From contig DCUZ01000073.1 in assembly GCA_002327305.1 (NCBI GenBank), positions 1 to 64,000 on the forward strand: a DNA stretch of 64,000 nt. The letters run 5' to 3'. The DNA comes from Holophagales bacterium UBA2201. GTDB taxonomy: Bacteria > Acidobacteriota > Thermoanaerobaculia > UBA2201. A model generated the notes under the pieces. It saw only the letters and a program-made list of their open reading frames with translations, made no database searches and was not told the DNA's origin. The stretch's first letter is position 1, and each line of letters starts with the position of its first letter. A program made the position numbers and the translations under genes. Shown here in pieces: positions 40,100 through 48,697 of this stretch.

Positions 40100-40528
40100 C
40101 TACGGGATCTCGCTGAGGGTCCAGTAGAGGTTAAGCGTGGCCATGGCCTGGAGGAACTTGTCGAAGGTGACCGGCTTGATGATGTAGCCGGCCACGTTGA
40201 GGTTGTAGGCCGAGAGGACATCCTTCTCGTCGTCGGAGGTGGTGAGGACGACGACGATCAGTTTCTTCAATTCCGGGTCGGCCCGCAGTTCCCGCAGGAA
40301 CTCGATCCCGCTCATTTTGGGCATCCGCAGGTCCAGGAGGATGAGGTTGGGCAGGTGGACCATCTCCGCCCGCCGGGGGCCCCGCAGAAGGTCCAGGGCC
40401 TCCTGGCCGTTGCCCGCCACGAAGAGGGGGTTGGTGATGTTGCTCTTCTGGAACGCCCGCTTCACGTTCATCACATCGACATCGTCGTCCTCCACCAGGA
40501 GAATGCTCATGGACTGCGTTTTGGTCAC
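40100..40528 (-). CDS. CheY-like single-domain response regulator (Rcp1 type)
   Basis: A 142-aa receiver-only protein. Acidic pocket ILLVEDDDVDVMNVKRAF, phospho-acceptor Asp ~65 in LILLDLRMPKMSGIEFL, switch Thr in VVVLTTSDDEKDV, and conserved Lys in YIIKPVTFDKF. This type usually partners phytochrome-like kinases. The GTG start overlaps the TGA of the kinase gene (GTGA), with AAGGGAGG upstream; an internal ATG six codons on is an alternative. It probably relays phosphate between the kinase and the REC-GGDEF-EAL protein. Confidence 0.93.
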   Translation of the reverse strand: MTKTQSMSILLVEDDDVDVMNVKRAFQKSNITNPLFVAGNGQEALDLLRGPRRAEMVHLPNLILLDLRMPKMSGIEFLRELRADPELKKLIVVVLTTSDDEKDVLSAYNLNVAGYIIKPVTFDKFLQAMATLNLYWTLSEIP

Positions 40529-42441
40529 GGGGGGGGCCTCCCTTCATGGGTCGGCCCGCCCTCGGCGCGGGGCGCCGGGCGGGGTTGGGGGGTTTGGGGC
40601 CATAGAAACTGGATGCGGGTGCCCTGCCCCTCGGAGGATTCCAGGAGGATGTTCCCCCCCTGGTCCTCCACGATCTTTTTTACCAGCGTCAGACCGATGC
40701 CGGTGCTCTCCATCTTGTCCCGCGCCACCAGGGTCTGGAAGATCTCGAACACCTTTTCATGGTACTCGGGGGCGATGCCGGGTCCGTCGTCGGAGACCGT
40801 GAACCGGTAGAAGTCCCCCTCTTCCTGTGCTTCCACGACGATGGTGCCGCCGCCCTTGTCGTGGTGCTTGACGGCGTTGCCGATGAGGTTGAAGAAGACC
40901 TGGTGCAGGCGGACCCGCTCGCACGCGAGGACGGGGAGGCGTTCCGGGAGGCGGATGGTGAACCCCTTCGGAGGGTCCAGGAGGTCGAGCACCTCCCCGA
41001 GGAGCACGCGCACGTCCACGGTTTCGTGGGCCTGGCGGATGCGCCCGATGCGGGAGTACTCGAGGATGCCGTTGATCAGCCCCTCCATCCGGGCCACCCG
41101 CCCCCGCAGGAGGTCCAGGTGGCGCCGCGTCTCGTCCCCCAGCTTGTCCTGCAGGTCCTCCTCGATCCAGAGGGAAAGGTTGGCGATGGCGCGCAGGGGC
41201 GCCTTCAGGTCGTGCGAGGTGACATAGGCGAACTGGTCCAGTTCCCGGTTGCTGCGCTCGAGCTGGCGGGCGTAGAGGGCCAGCTCCTCCTGCTGTTTCT
41301 GGAGCCGGGCCTCGGAGTTCTTGCGCTCGGTGACGTCCCGCAGGGCGCCCAGGACGGCGGGGGCGCCGTCCCATTCGATCGAGGAGAGGGAGACCTCGAA
41401 GCAGTACTGCCGGCCCGTTTTGGACTGCCCCCAGAAGGTGTACCGGGAGGGGAGCGGCTCCCCCCGCTCGCGCCCCGCGGCCCGCTCCCGGATGAAATCG
41501 CGGTCCCGGGGGGCCACCAGGTGGATGAAGTTGAATTCCGGGGCGATGGTCTCGGCCTGGCCGTACCCGAAATACTGCTCGAACCTGGGGTTGATGAAGA
41601 CGAACCGCTCGTTCTTGAGGACGTACATGGCGTCGTTGGACTGCTCGATGATGTGCCTAAACCGCGCCTCGCTCTTCTTGAGGGCCCCCTCGGCCGCGTC
41701 CCGTTCCCGCTGGCGCTCCTCCAGCCGCCCCAGCATCCGGTTGAAGGCGTCGCACAGGACGCCGATCTCGTCGTTGGAGGTCTTGGCGGCCCGGACGGAG
41801 TAGTCCTCCTCCTCGGTGATGCGGCGGGCGGCGGCGGTGAGGTTGACGAGCGGCCGGGTGATCTTCTTCTGGAGGCGCAGGGCGGCGAAGAGGGAGACCA
41901 GGAGGAGGGCCCCCAGGACCGAGGACATGGTGATGTGGTACTGCCGGACCTTGTCGCGGAGCGGTTGGGCGCTCGCCGTCAGGTAGAGGGTTCCCACCCG
42001 TTCGCCCTTGTAGTGGATGGGGTGCTCCACGCGGAGGAGGTCGTCCGGGAAGGCGCCGGAGGCCGGCCCCGGGACCCGCGGCGGGATGCCCGAGCGGCTG
42101 AAGGAGGAGAACGGCCGGCCCAGGGCGTCGGTGATGAGGGCCTGTTCGATCAGGGAGATGTCCTTGAGGCCGTTCAGGCGCTTCTGCGATTCGGACCGGA
42201 TGTTGAAGATGAGGTCGTAGGAGCTGTAGTCGCCGATGACGCGGGCCAGCAGTTCGGTGCTCTCCCGCATCTCGCGCTTGAACACCCTCACGTCCTGGAG
42301 CATGATGAACGCGAACCCGGCGATCAGCGACCCCAGCGTCACGGACAGGATGATGCCGATCAGCTTGCCCCTCAGCGAGAGCATATGGCGGCGGAACATC
42401 ATGGTCATCCCAATCGGAGCGGATTCCCCCGCGACCTTCAC
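40525..42441 (-). CDS. Membrane sensor histidine kinase (HAMP-PAS-HisKA)
   Basis: A 638-aa kinase if started at GTG 42441; in-frame ATG codons at 42408 and 42399 are alternatives. Helix ~27-48 anchors it, followed by a periplasmic sensor (VIGDYSSYDLIFNIRSESQK, a CHASE8-like pattern), helix ~170-190 and HAMP. Then a PAS domain (SEARFRHIIEQSNDAMYVLK), a coiled-coil, the dimerisation box FAYVTSHDLKAPLRAIANL with His ~410, and HATPase boxes NLIGNAVKHH, DDGPGIAPE and ESTGIGLTLVKKI. A TATTAT at 42477-42472 may be its -10. First gene of the operon with a CheY-like and a GGDEF-EAL regulator. Confidence 0.92.
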   Translation of the reverse strand: MKVAGESAPIGMTMMFRRHMLSLRGKLIGIILSVTLGSLIAGFAFIMLQDVRVFKREMRESTELLARVIGDYSSYDLIFNIRSESQKRLNGLKDISLIEQALITDALGRPFSSFSRSGIPPRVPGPASGAFPDDLLRVEHPIHYKGERVGTLYLTASAQPLRDKVRQYHITMSSVLGALLLVSLFAALRLQKKITRPLVNLTAAARRITEEEDYSVRAAKTSNDEIGVLCDAFNRMLGRLEERQRERDAAEGALKKSEARFRHIIEQSNDAMYVLKNERFVFINPRFEQYFGYGQAETIAPEFNFIHLVAPRDRDFIRERAAGRERGEPLPSRYTFWGQSKTGRQYCFEVSLSSIEWDGAPAVLGALRDVTERKNSEARLQKQQEELALYARQLERSNRELDQFAYVTSHDLKAPLRAIANLSLWIEEDLQDKLGDETRRHLDLLRGRVARMEGLINGILEYSRIGRIRQAHETVDVRVLLGEVLDLLDPPKGFTIRLPERLPVLACERVRLHQVFFNLIGNAVKHHDKGGGTIVVEAQEEGDFYRFTVSDDGPGIAPEYHEKVFEIFQTLVARDKMESTGIGLTLVKKIVEDQGGNILLESSEGQGTRIQFLWPQTPQPRPAPRAEGGPTHEGRPPP

Positions 42442-42548
42442 CCCCCTTCCCCACCGTCCCGGGCTGATACCATAATAACATATCGGCGGGTGCGGGCCGC
42501 GCCTGCGGCAGGGGTGGCCGAGGGCCGCATAAGGGGTATAATCGGGGT

Positions 42549-45299
42549 GTGGACCTTGCGCGTTTTTCCCTCGCCCTCCTGCTTGCGGCCGTTCCGCTGG
42601 CGGCCGAGACCTGGTTCATCCCCGCGGCGGCCAATATCGGCGGCGCCTATGGGACCAACTGGCGGACGGAGGCGGTCTTCGTCAATCCGGGATCGGAGGC
42701 CGTCTGCGCGGACCTGTTCTTCCTCGAGGCGGGGAAGGACAACGCGGGCGCCGCGCCGCACCCGCTGGAAGTGCCCGCCGGCCATTCCGTCACCCTCGAA
42801 GACCTGGTGGGGACCTTCTTCGCCTCTCCCGGCCGCGCGGGCGCGGTGAAGGTGGAGGCCGACGGCCCCCTGGTCATCACGACACGGACCTACAACGACC
42901 TCGGTGAGAGCGGCACCTACGGGCAATCGGTCCCGGCGCTCTCGCCGGCGTCGGTGCTCAACCACGGCGGTCCCCGCACCCTGTTCCCCCTGGTCCAGAC
43001 GGAGGCGTACAGGACCAATCTCGGGCTGGTCAACGCGGGCCCCGTGCCCGTCCGCGTCGTGGCCGGGTTCTTCGACGGCGCGGGCGACGGCCGGGAGCCC
43101 TGGAGCGTGCTGGAGTGGGACCTCGCCGCCTTCGAGTACCGGCAGGTCAACCTCGTTCTGGAGCAGGCGGGGCTCGGCGGGGCCGAACGGGCCTACGCCC
43201 GCCTCTCCGTCTCCACGCCCGGCGGCGCCGTCTTCCCCTGGGTCTCCATTGCGGACCGTCTCACCGGCGATCCCGTCTTCACCCCCGCCGTGGAAGCCGC
43301 GGACCTGACCGCGCCCCCCGTGCGGGAGTGGATCCGGGCCGTCGGCTGGAGCGGCGATGACCTGGCCCACGCGGTCACGCCCGCCGGCGACGGGGGGCTG
43401 TGGGTGGGGGGGGAGACCGGCTCGACCGGTGAGGGGACCGGCGACGCATGGATTTTCAAGGTGGACCCCCAGGGGCGGATTGGGCCGATGGCGGTCCTGG
43501 ACGGGGCCGGACAGGACAAGCTCTTCGGCCTCCAGCCCCTGCCGGGGGGCGGTGCGGTGCTCTGCGGCGCCGCCACCGGGCCGGAGTCCCCCTTCTGGTA
43601 CGGCTGGGCCCTGGCCGTGGACGGGGACGCACGCCCGATGTGGAGCCGGCGGTTCGACCGGCCCGAGAGCGCCTGGCTGTACGCCATCCTTCCCATGGCG
43701 GACGGCACCTTTCGCGCCTGCGGCCAGCTGATCCCGGCCGACGGGACCCCCGACGACGCCTGGGTCCTCTCCTTCGATGCTTCCGGGGCCGTCCTGTGGC
43801 AGAAGCGGTTCCGCGGTCCCCGGCTGGATTGGTTCTACGCCATCGCTCCGGCCGGGGACGGCGGAGTGGTGGTCGCGGGGGCCACCCAGTCATTCGGCGG
43901 TCCCGATTACGACGCCTGGCTGGTCCGGTTGGACGCGGACGGAGGCGTGGCGTGGGAGCGCACCTACGGGGGGGACGGGCAGGACGCGGCCTACGCCATC
44001 GTCCGGCGTCCCGACGGCGGCTGGGCGGTGGCGGGGCAGACCGATTCCTGGGGCGAGGGGGGGGGCGACCTTTGGCTCTTCGCCGTGGATGACGACGGCC
44101 TGTTTCAATGGGGGCGGACCCTGGGGACGAAGGATTGGGACACCGCCTACGCCCTCGCGGCCGCCCCCGACGGCCGACTCCTGACGGGGGGGCAGAAGGG
44201 CTCGGCCATGGCGGGCAAAGGGGACGCCTGGCTGGCCGAGTGGGACGACGGGGGCTCCCTCCTGGCCCGCTCCGTCCTCGGCGGCGCCCTGCCCGAGCGC
44301 CTCTACGGCGCCTCGGTCCGGCCCGATGGGGGATGGCTGGCGGCGGGGCGCACCGAATCCGCAGGAGCGGGGCGCAAGGACCTCCTGCTGATCTCCTGGC
44401 CGGTCGGCTTGGTGCCCGCCGAGCCCTGCCCGTTCCAGGCGACCGGCGATTGGACTCCGAAGCCGACTCCTCCGGTCGGGCAGGCGGTCGGCTCCCTTAT
44501 TCTGGTGGAAGAGGCAGACCCCCGTCCGTGGATGGAGCCCCTCCCGCCGGCTTCGGCGCCGGCCGACACGATTCTTTGCGGCCAAATCCACGCGGGCCCG
44601 TTCCGTTCCCTGGTCCCGGCGGCGGCCCGGACCGACGGGGCCTACGGCACCCGCTGGCGGACCGACCTCTTCCTCCTCCTCCCTTCCGACGGAGCCGCCG
44701 CCCGGGTGTTCTTCCTCCGTTCCGGCCAGGACAACCCCGATCCCGCGGTCGCCGCCGTGGCCGGAGGGGCCTCGGAATTAGTCCGCGTCCCCGATGTGCT
44801 GGGCTCGCTCTTCTCGGAGGAATCGGCCTTCGGGGCCCTCCTCATCGAGGCGGACGATCCCGTGGAGGCATGGACCGTCACTTACACCGAAGGCGAAGAG
44901 GGGGGGACCCACGGGCAGTCCATCCCGGCCTTCGCGGAGGGGGCCTGTCTGGGGAATGGGGAGGCCGCCGTCCTGGCCGGCCTGGTCCGCTCGCCCCATT
45001 ACCGGACCAACCTCGGCTTTGCGGGGCCGGGGACCGCGGCGACGGAGGTCGGGGTGGAGGTGTTCGCCTCCGACGGGGCCCCGCTCGGGACCCGCTCGTT
45101 CACGCTCCCCGCGGCGGGCCACCTGCAATTCAACGATTTCCTGCTGGCGTTCGGGGAGCGGGTGGAGGGCGCCTGGGCCGTCGTCCGTCCGGCCGGCGAA
45201 GGGGCGTGCCTGTTCGCCTACGCCTCCGTGGCCGACAACCGCACGGGGGACCCGGTGTACATTCCCGCGGCCCGGACGGCGACCCGGCCGCCCGATTAG
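42549..45299 (+). CDS. Secreted beta-propeller protein flanked by two 'YRTNLG/TGDP' domains
   Basis: A 916-aa exported protein with a signal peptide (VDLARFSLALLLAAVPLAAE). Residues ~20-250 and ~684-916 are two copies of the same beta-rich domain: both have YGTnWRT near the start, GTYGQSVPA/GTHGQSIPA in the middle, YRTNLG, and VSIADRLTGDPVF/ASVADNRTGDPVY at the end. Between them (~267-617) lies a propeller of about six repeats with the pattern DGGxxVAGxTxSxGxxDxWxxxxDxxGxxxW. The role is probably extracellular binding; partner unknown. Start: GTG exactly 6 nt after TATAAT (42537-42542), so probably leaderless. Confidence 0.82.
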   Translation: MDLARFSLALLLAAVPLAAETWFIPAAANIGGAYGTNWRTEAVFVNPGSEAVCADLFFLEAGKDNAGAAPHPLEVPAGHSVTLEDLVGTFFASPGRAGAVKVEADGPLVITTRTYNDLGESGTYGQSVPALSPASVLNHGGPRTLFPLVQTEAYRTNLGLVNAGPVPVRVVAGFFDGAGDGREPWSVLEWDLAAFEYRQVNLVLEQAGLGGAERAYARLSVSTPGGAVFPWVSIADRLTGDPVFTPAVEAADLTAPPVREWIRAVGWSGDDLAHAVTPAGDGGLWVGGETGSTGEGTGDAWIFKVDPQGRIGPMAVLDGAGQDKLFGLQPLPGGGAVLCGAATGPESPFWYGWALAVDGDARPMWSRRFDRPESAWLYAILPMADGTFRACGQLIPADGTPDDAWVLSFDASGAVLWQKRFRGPRLDWFYAIAPAGDGGVVVAGATQSFGGPDYDAWLVRLDADGGVAWERTYGGDGQDAAYAIVRRPDGGWAVAGQTDSWGEGGGDLWLFAVDDDGLFQWGRTLGTKDWDTAYALAAAPDGRLLTGGQKGSAMAGKGDAWLAEWDDGGSLLARSVLGGALPERLYGASVRPDGGWLAAGRTESAGAGRKDLLLISWPVGLVPAEPCPFQATGDWTPKPTPPVGQAVGSLILVEEADPRPWMEPLPPASAPADTILCGQIHAGPFRSLVPAAARTDGAYGTRWRTDLFLLLPSDGAAARVFFLRSGQDNPDPAVAAVAGGASELVRVPDVLGSLFSEESAFGALLIEADDPVEAWTVTYTEGEEGGTHGQSIPAFAEGACLGNGEAAVLAGLVRSPHYRTNLGFAGPGTAATEVGVEVFASDGAPLGTRSFTLPAAGHLQFNDFLLAFGERVEGAWAVVRPAGEGACLFAYASVADNRTGDPVYIPAARTATRPPD

Positions 45300-45322
45300 G
45301 GACCAGGGACGGAAGGGGGCTG

Positions 45323-45398
45323 AGGTTAGCGTTAGAGGCCTGGGGTTGGGATAAACCGTCAGCGACCACGGACCCCGGCCTACGGCCCACAGACGGGG
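45323..45398. repeat. Degenerate heptamer tracts
   Basis: Two runs of 7-bp units: aggttag, cgttaga, ggcctgg, ggttggg (45323-45350) and gaccacg, gaccccg, gcctacg, gcccaca, gacgggg (45364-45398). The second run ends directly before the TATAAT at 45399-45404 upstream of the LapA-domain gene. Confidence 0.55.
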
Positions 45399-45444
45399 TA
45401 TAATTCACAGGACCGGCCCCAGCGCCGCGCGAGGAGGTCCAACC

Positions 45445-45678
45445 ATGCGGTATCTCTACATCACCCTCATCGTCCTGTTCACCGCCGTCATCCTCATCTT
45501 CATGTTCCAGAACCTGGAGGTGGTTTCGGTCTCCCTCTTCTCGGCCGGCGTCACCCTCCCCGTCTCCCTGCTCGTGCTGGTCTCATACATCCTGGGGATG
45601 TTCACCGGCGGATTCGTCCTCTCGCTCGTCAAGAGCATGGTGCACGGCGCCATTCCACCCCCGGATTCCCAAAAGTAG
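45445..45678 (+). CDS. LapA-domain (DUF1049) membrane protein
   Basis: A 77-aa protein with two transmembrane helices (about residues 4-22 and 42-64) and the LapA/DUF1049 spacing: FMFQNLEVVSVSLFSAGVTL between the helices. The founding member, LapA, takes part in lipopolysaccharide assembly control; whether this short form does so is unknown. TATAAT at 45399-45404 and a consensus ribosome site (GAGGAGGT) precede the ATG. Confidence 0.85.
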   Translation: MRYLYITLIVLFTAVILIFMFQNLEVVSVSLFSAGVTLPVSLLVLVSYILGMFTGGFVLSLVKSMVHGAIPPPDSQK

Positions 45679-45725
45679 GACAATCCCGCCCTCACGGGTT
45701 CATCAGGTCTTCGTATGGCAATGTT

Positions 45726-45747
45726 GCGCCGACTCTCCAGTCGGCGG
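45726..45747. repeat. Single dispersed copy of the GCGCCGAC hairpin
   Basis: GCGCCGAC-TCTCCA-GTCGGCGG, identical to the first hairpin of the 136-bp array at 16931-17474, alone between the LapA and PAQR genes. It shows that the hairpin is a dispersed REP-like element. Confidence 0.8.
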
Positions 45748-45856
45748 ATTTTACAACGCATGAAGAACACTTTGGACAACGGACTGGTGACCATAGATCA
45801 GCGACCCCGACGAGGGACACCGGACCGATCCTTCCGCGTGTATAATGGATCCATCC

Positions 45857-46504
45857 ATGCAAGCCGAATACACGCAGCGCAAGCCCTACTCGACGGGCGA
45901 AGAGGTCGCTCACGCCGTCACCCACGGCGTCGGGGCGGCGCTGGCGGTGGCCGCCCTGGTCATCCTCGTCGTCCTCGCGGCGGGGCGGGCCGACGCCTGG
46001 CGCATCGTTGCCTTCAGCGTCTACGGCGCCACCCTCATCCTCCTGTATCTGGCCTCCACCCTCTATCACGCCTTCCCGTGGCCCCGGGTGAAGCGGGTCT
46101 TCAAGGTCCTCGACCACTCCTCCATTTACCTGCTCATCGCCGGCACCTACACCCCCATCTGTCTGGTGGCGATGCGCGGCCCGTGGGGCTGGACCCTCTT
46201 CGGCCTCATCTGGGCCATGGCCGTCGGGGGGATCTGCTACAAGATCTTCCTGATCGGGCGGGCGAAGATATTATCGGTCGTCTTTTACATCGCCATGGGG
46301 TGGCTGGCGGTGATCGCCGTCAAGCCCATGTGGATCATGCTGCCGAAGAGCGCCATCGCGTGGATCTTCGCCGGCGGGCTCTTCTACACCCTGGGGGTCG
46401 TCTTCTACGCCATGAAGGGGGTGCGCTACCACCACGCCGTGTGGCACGGCTTCGTTCTGTGCGGTAGCGTCTGCCACTTCTTCGCGATGCTGGTCCTGGC
46501 GTAG
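45857..46504 (+). CDS. Hemolysin III / PAQR family membrane protein
   Basis: A 215-aa protein with seven transmembrane helices and the PAQR/hemolysin III motifs: GEEVAHAVTHGVGAALAVAA in helix 1, LASTLYHAF and KVLDHSSIYLLIAGTYTPI (metal-binding Ser/Asp/His region), and a C-terminal VWHGFVLCGSVCHFFAML. The family includes putative metal-dependent hydrolases. TATAAT (45841-45846) lies 10 nt before the ATG; an ATG overlapping that box at 45845 is less likely. Convergent with the repeat-protein gene, 4 bp apart. Confidence 0.92.
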   Translation: MQAEYTQRKPYSTGEEVAHAVTHGVGAALAVAALVILVVLAAGRADAWRIVAFSVYGATLILLYLASTLYHAFPWPRVKRVFKVLDHSSIYLLIAGTYTPICLVAMRGPWGWTLFGLIWAMAVGGICYKIFLIGRAKILSVVFYIAMGWLAVIAVKPMWIMLPKSAIAWIFAGGLFYTLGVVFYAMKGVRYHHAVWHGFVLCGSVCHFFAMLVLA

Positions 46505-46508
46505 ATCC

Positions 46509-48578
46509 CTACGGGTTGAGCAGGGCCTGGGCCGCGGCGCGGAGATATTTGTTCTCCGACGCGGTCACCGTCCGCAAATCTTCGGGGACAAGGGGCTTGA
46601 GAATTTCCCCGCAGATCCCCACGGTATCGATCGCGGCGTTGTTGTGCTTGATCCACGCTTCGTTGACGAGGGGGAGGCGGTCGTCGAACGCCTGCCCCTT
46701 GCCGGGCTTGTTCCCCCGGGAGAAGCGCTCCGCGAGGAGCCGGCCATCGCCAGCGAGGACTTGGACCGTCAACCGTTCCACGAGCACCCGGCCCCGCAGG
46801 GGCGGATAGCCCCCACCCTCCCGTTCGCGCACATAGCGCCGCTCCATCATTTCCCGGTCGACCCGGACCTCCAGGGGACCGAACCGCTGCATCATCACGG
46901 GTTGGGAGAGCGCGGCCTTCAGGCGGGCCACCCTGGGATCGGGAAGCGGGACCGCCTCCTGGTTGAACCGGCGGACGCGATCTCGCAAACCCTCGTCCTC
47001 GATGGCGTCCAGGCGGTCCATTTCGTACAGGCGGCGCCAGAGCGCCTCGCGCACATCCTCGTCCGGTTCCGTCGCCGCCCTGCGGGCCAGGACGACGGGA
47101 TCGCGCACCATGGAGACGGCCTCGGTCCGCAGGCGCCAGTCGGGGCCGTTCTCAAGATAGGCGGCCAGCAGCGCCGGGTCGCTCAGGCGGCGAAGGGCGG
47201 TTTCGCGGACCCCGGTGCTGGGGTCGTCCCGAAGAATGCGATCGAGAAGGGGAGGGTCGAGCAGGCGGCTGACCGCATATTTTCGAACCAGCGCGGAGGG
47301 GTCCTCTTGGGCCGTCCGGGCGAAGATCGCCGGAGTCCCCGGGAGGGACCGGACCGCTTCGGCCCTCACCTCCCCGTCGGGATCCAGAAGGATCCAGTTC
47401 AGCGCGTTCGGGTCGGTCAGGCGCACCACCGCCTCCTTCCGCGCCTCGGGCGAGGGGTCGCGCCGCGCGATCTCCTCCAGCAGGACCTGATTCGACAGCC
47501 GGGAAGCCGCCCGGGCCCGGGTCCCTCCGTCCCCATCCTCGCGGGCCACGCGGGCCAGAAAGGCCTGGTCCTCCACGCGGGAAGTGGCGGCCCGCCGCAC
47601 TTCGGGAGCGGGGTCCCCATCGGCCAGCCGGTAAAGGAGGTCCGGGTCCCGGACGGCCGCGACCGCGGCGCGGCGGACCTCGGCCGGTTGGCTGGGGTCA
47701 TCCAGCAGCCGGAGCGCGTCCACGCCGGAAAGCCGGGCCGCCGCGGCGGCGCGCACGGGGAGAGGCGCGGAGGGATCGAAAGCCGTCCGGCGGAGGACCT
47801 CCCCGTCCTCCGTCCGACCGAGGGCCAGAATGCGCGCGTCCGGCGCCGTTTCCAAAAGGGCCAGCCGGGCCAGGGTCCCGGGATCGCGGATCCCCATCAC
47901 GGCCCTTTTCCGGACTGCCGGGTCTCTTGTCTCCCTGGCCAGCCGGGCCAGGCCCTCCGCGTCGTCCAGCGCCGTCGCGGCCGCCAGGCGGAGGTCGGGA
48001 TCGGGATCGTCGAGGGCGATGGGGATCAGGGATTGCGGAAGGGTCAGACGGCGGACCGCGGTCTCGCGGACCTCGGGGTCCGGATCGGTTTGGATGATCT
48101 CGAGAAGAACGGTTTCGTTGGAAAGACGCCCCGCCGTTTCCTGACGGATGAAGGGCTCTTCGTCTGAGCGGGCCGTTTCCGCCAGAAGGAGGGGGTCCGT
48201 CACCCGGGCCAGGGCCTTCTGCCGGAGGAACCAGTCCCCCTTTCGCGCGAGACGGGCAAGGGCTTCCGGGTCGTCCAGATGGTCGATGGCCTCGACCCGG
48301 ACATCCTTCCATCGCGACTCCCACGCCACGCGCTCCAGGTCGGCCGGGTCCTTCAGCCGGTCCACGGCCGCCAGGGCCAGGTGGATGTCGGGTGCGGCGA
48401 TGGCCAGCCGCAGGGCGCCGGGGTCCGGGGCGGTTTCCGTTTTGACGGGCAGAGGGGCGGTGGTGCAGGACAGGACCAGAGCCCATAGGATGACGGCGGC
48501 GGCCCTGCGCAGCCCCGCGGGAGGCGCGGCGGGACGGAGGGGATCGGGGGAGGCGGAACGGGAGGAAGAGGATCGCAA
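46509..48578 (-). CDS. Lipoprotein with HEAT/LRV-like repeats, paralog 1
   Basis: A 689-aa protein. The N-terminus has a long n-region then AAAVILWALVLSC, a lipobox with Cys38. The body is an alpha-solenoid of ~22 repeats of 23-26 residues of the form DPxxLxxiAxxDPdpxVRxxAvxrL, close to LRV/HEAT repeats. A C-terminal domain (GYPPLRGRVLVERLTVQVLA, then ENKYLRAAAQALLNP) is shared with the protein at 57615. Start: TTG at 48578, chosen for AAAGGAG 5 nt upstream. Its gene lies after a giant secreted protein, with a terminator-like hairpin between them. Likely a protein-binding scaffold at the envelope. Confidence 0.8.
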   Translation of the reverse strand: MRSSSSRSASPDPLRPAAPPAGLRRAAAVILWALVLSCTTAPLPVKTETAPDPGALRLAIAAPDIHLALAAVDRLKDPADLERVAWESRWKDVRVEAIDHLDDPEALARLARKGDWFLRQKALARVTDPLLLAETARSDEEPFIRQETAGRLSNETVLLEIIQTDPDPEVRETAVRRLTLPQSLIPIALDDPDPDLRLAAATALDDAEGLARLARETRDPAVRKRAVMGIRDPGTLARLALLETAPDARILALGRTEDGEVLRRTAFDPSAPLPVRAAAAARLSGVDALRLLDDPSQPAEVRRAAVAAVRDPDLLYRLADGDPAPEVRRAATSRVEDQAFLARVAREDGDGGTRARAASRLSNQVLLEEIARRDPSPEARKEAVVRLTDPNALNWILLDPDGEVRAEAVRSLPGTPAIFARTAQEDPSALVRKYAVSRLLDPPLLDRILRDDPSTGVRETALRRLSDPALLAAYLENGPDWRLRTEAVSMVRDPVVLARRAATEPDEDVREALWRRLYEMDRLDAIEDEGLRDRVRRFNQEAVPLPDPRVARLKAALSQPVMMQRFGPLEVRVDREMMERRYVREREGGGYPPLRGRVLVERLTVQVLAGDGRLLAERFSRGNKPGKGQAFDDRLPLVNEAWIKHNNAAIDTVGICGEILKPLVPEDLRTVTASENKYLRAAAQALLNP

Positions 48579-48649
48579 GAGGTCTCCTTTACGGGGCGCG
48601 TCCTTCATCGCCCTGTTCCGGAACGGGAACGAAGGCGAGGGGACGCAAA

Positions 48650-48674
48650 CGCCCCCGGCGGGTCGCCGGGGGCG
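48650..48674 (-). terminator. Hairpin after the giant protein gene
   Basis: Perfect 11-bp GC stem CGCCCCCGGCG / CGCCGGGGGCG with a three-base loop, followed on the minus strand by TTTGCGT. It lies 24 bp after the stop of the 1362-aa gene and may separate it from the repeat-protein gene or reduce read-through. Confidence 0.6.
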
Positions 48675-48697
48675 GATGAACATGGCAAAACGGAGGG

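Noticed and set aside
37934..40810. 958-codon open frame on the plus strand opposite the signalling operon
   Set aside because: Shadow of REC, GGDEF, EAL and kinase genes, which show clear catalytic motifs on the minus strand.
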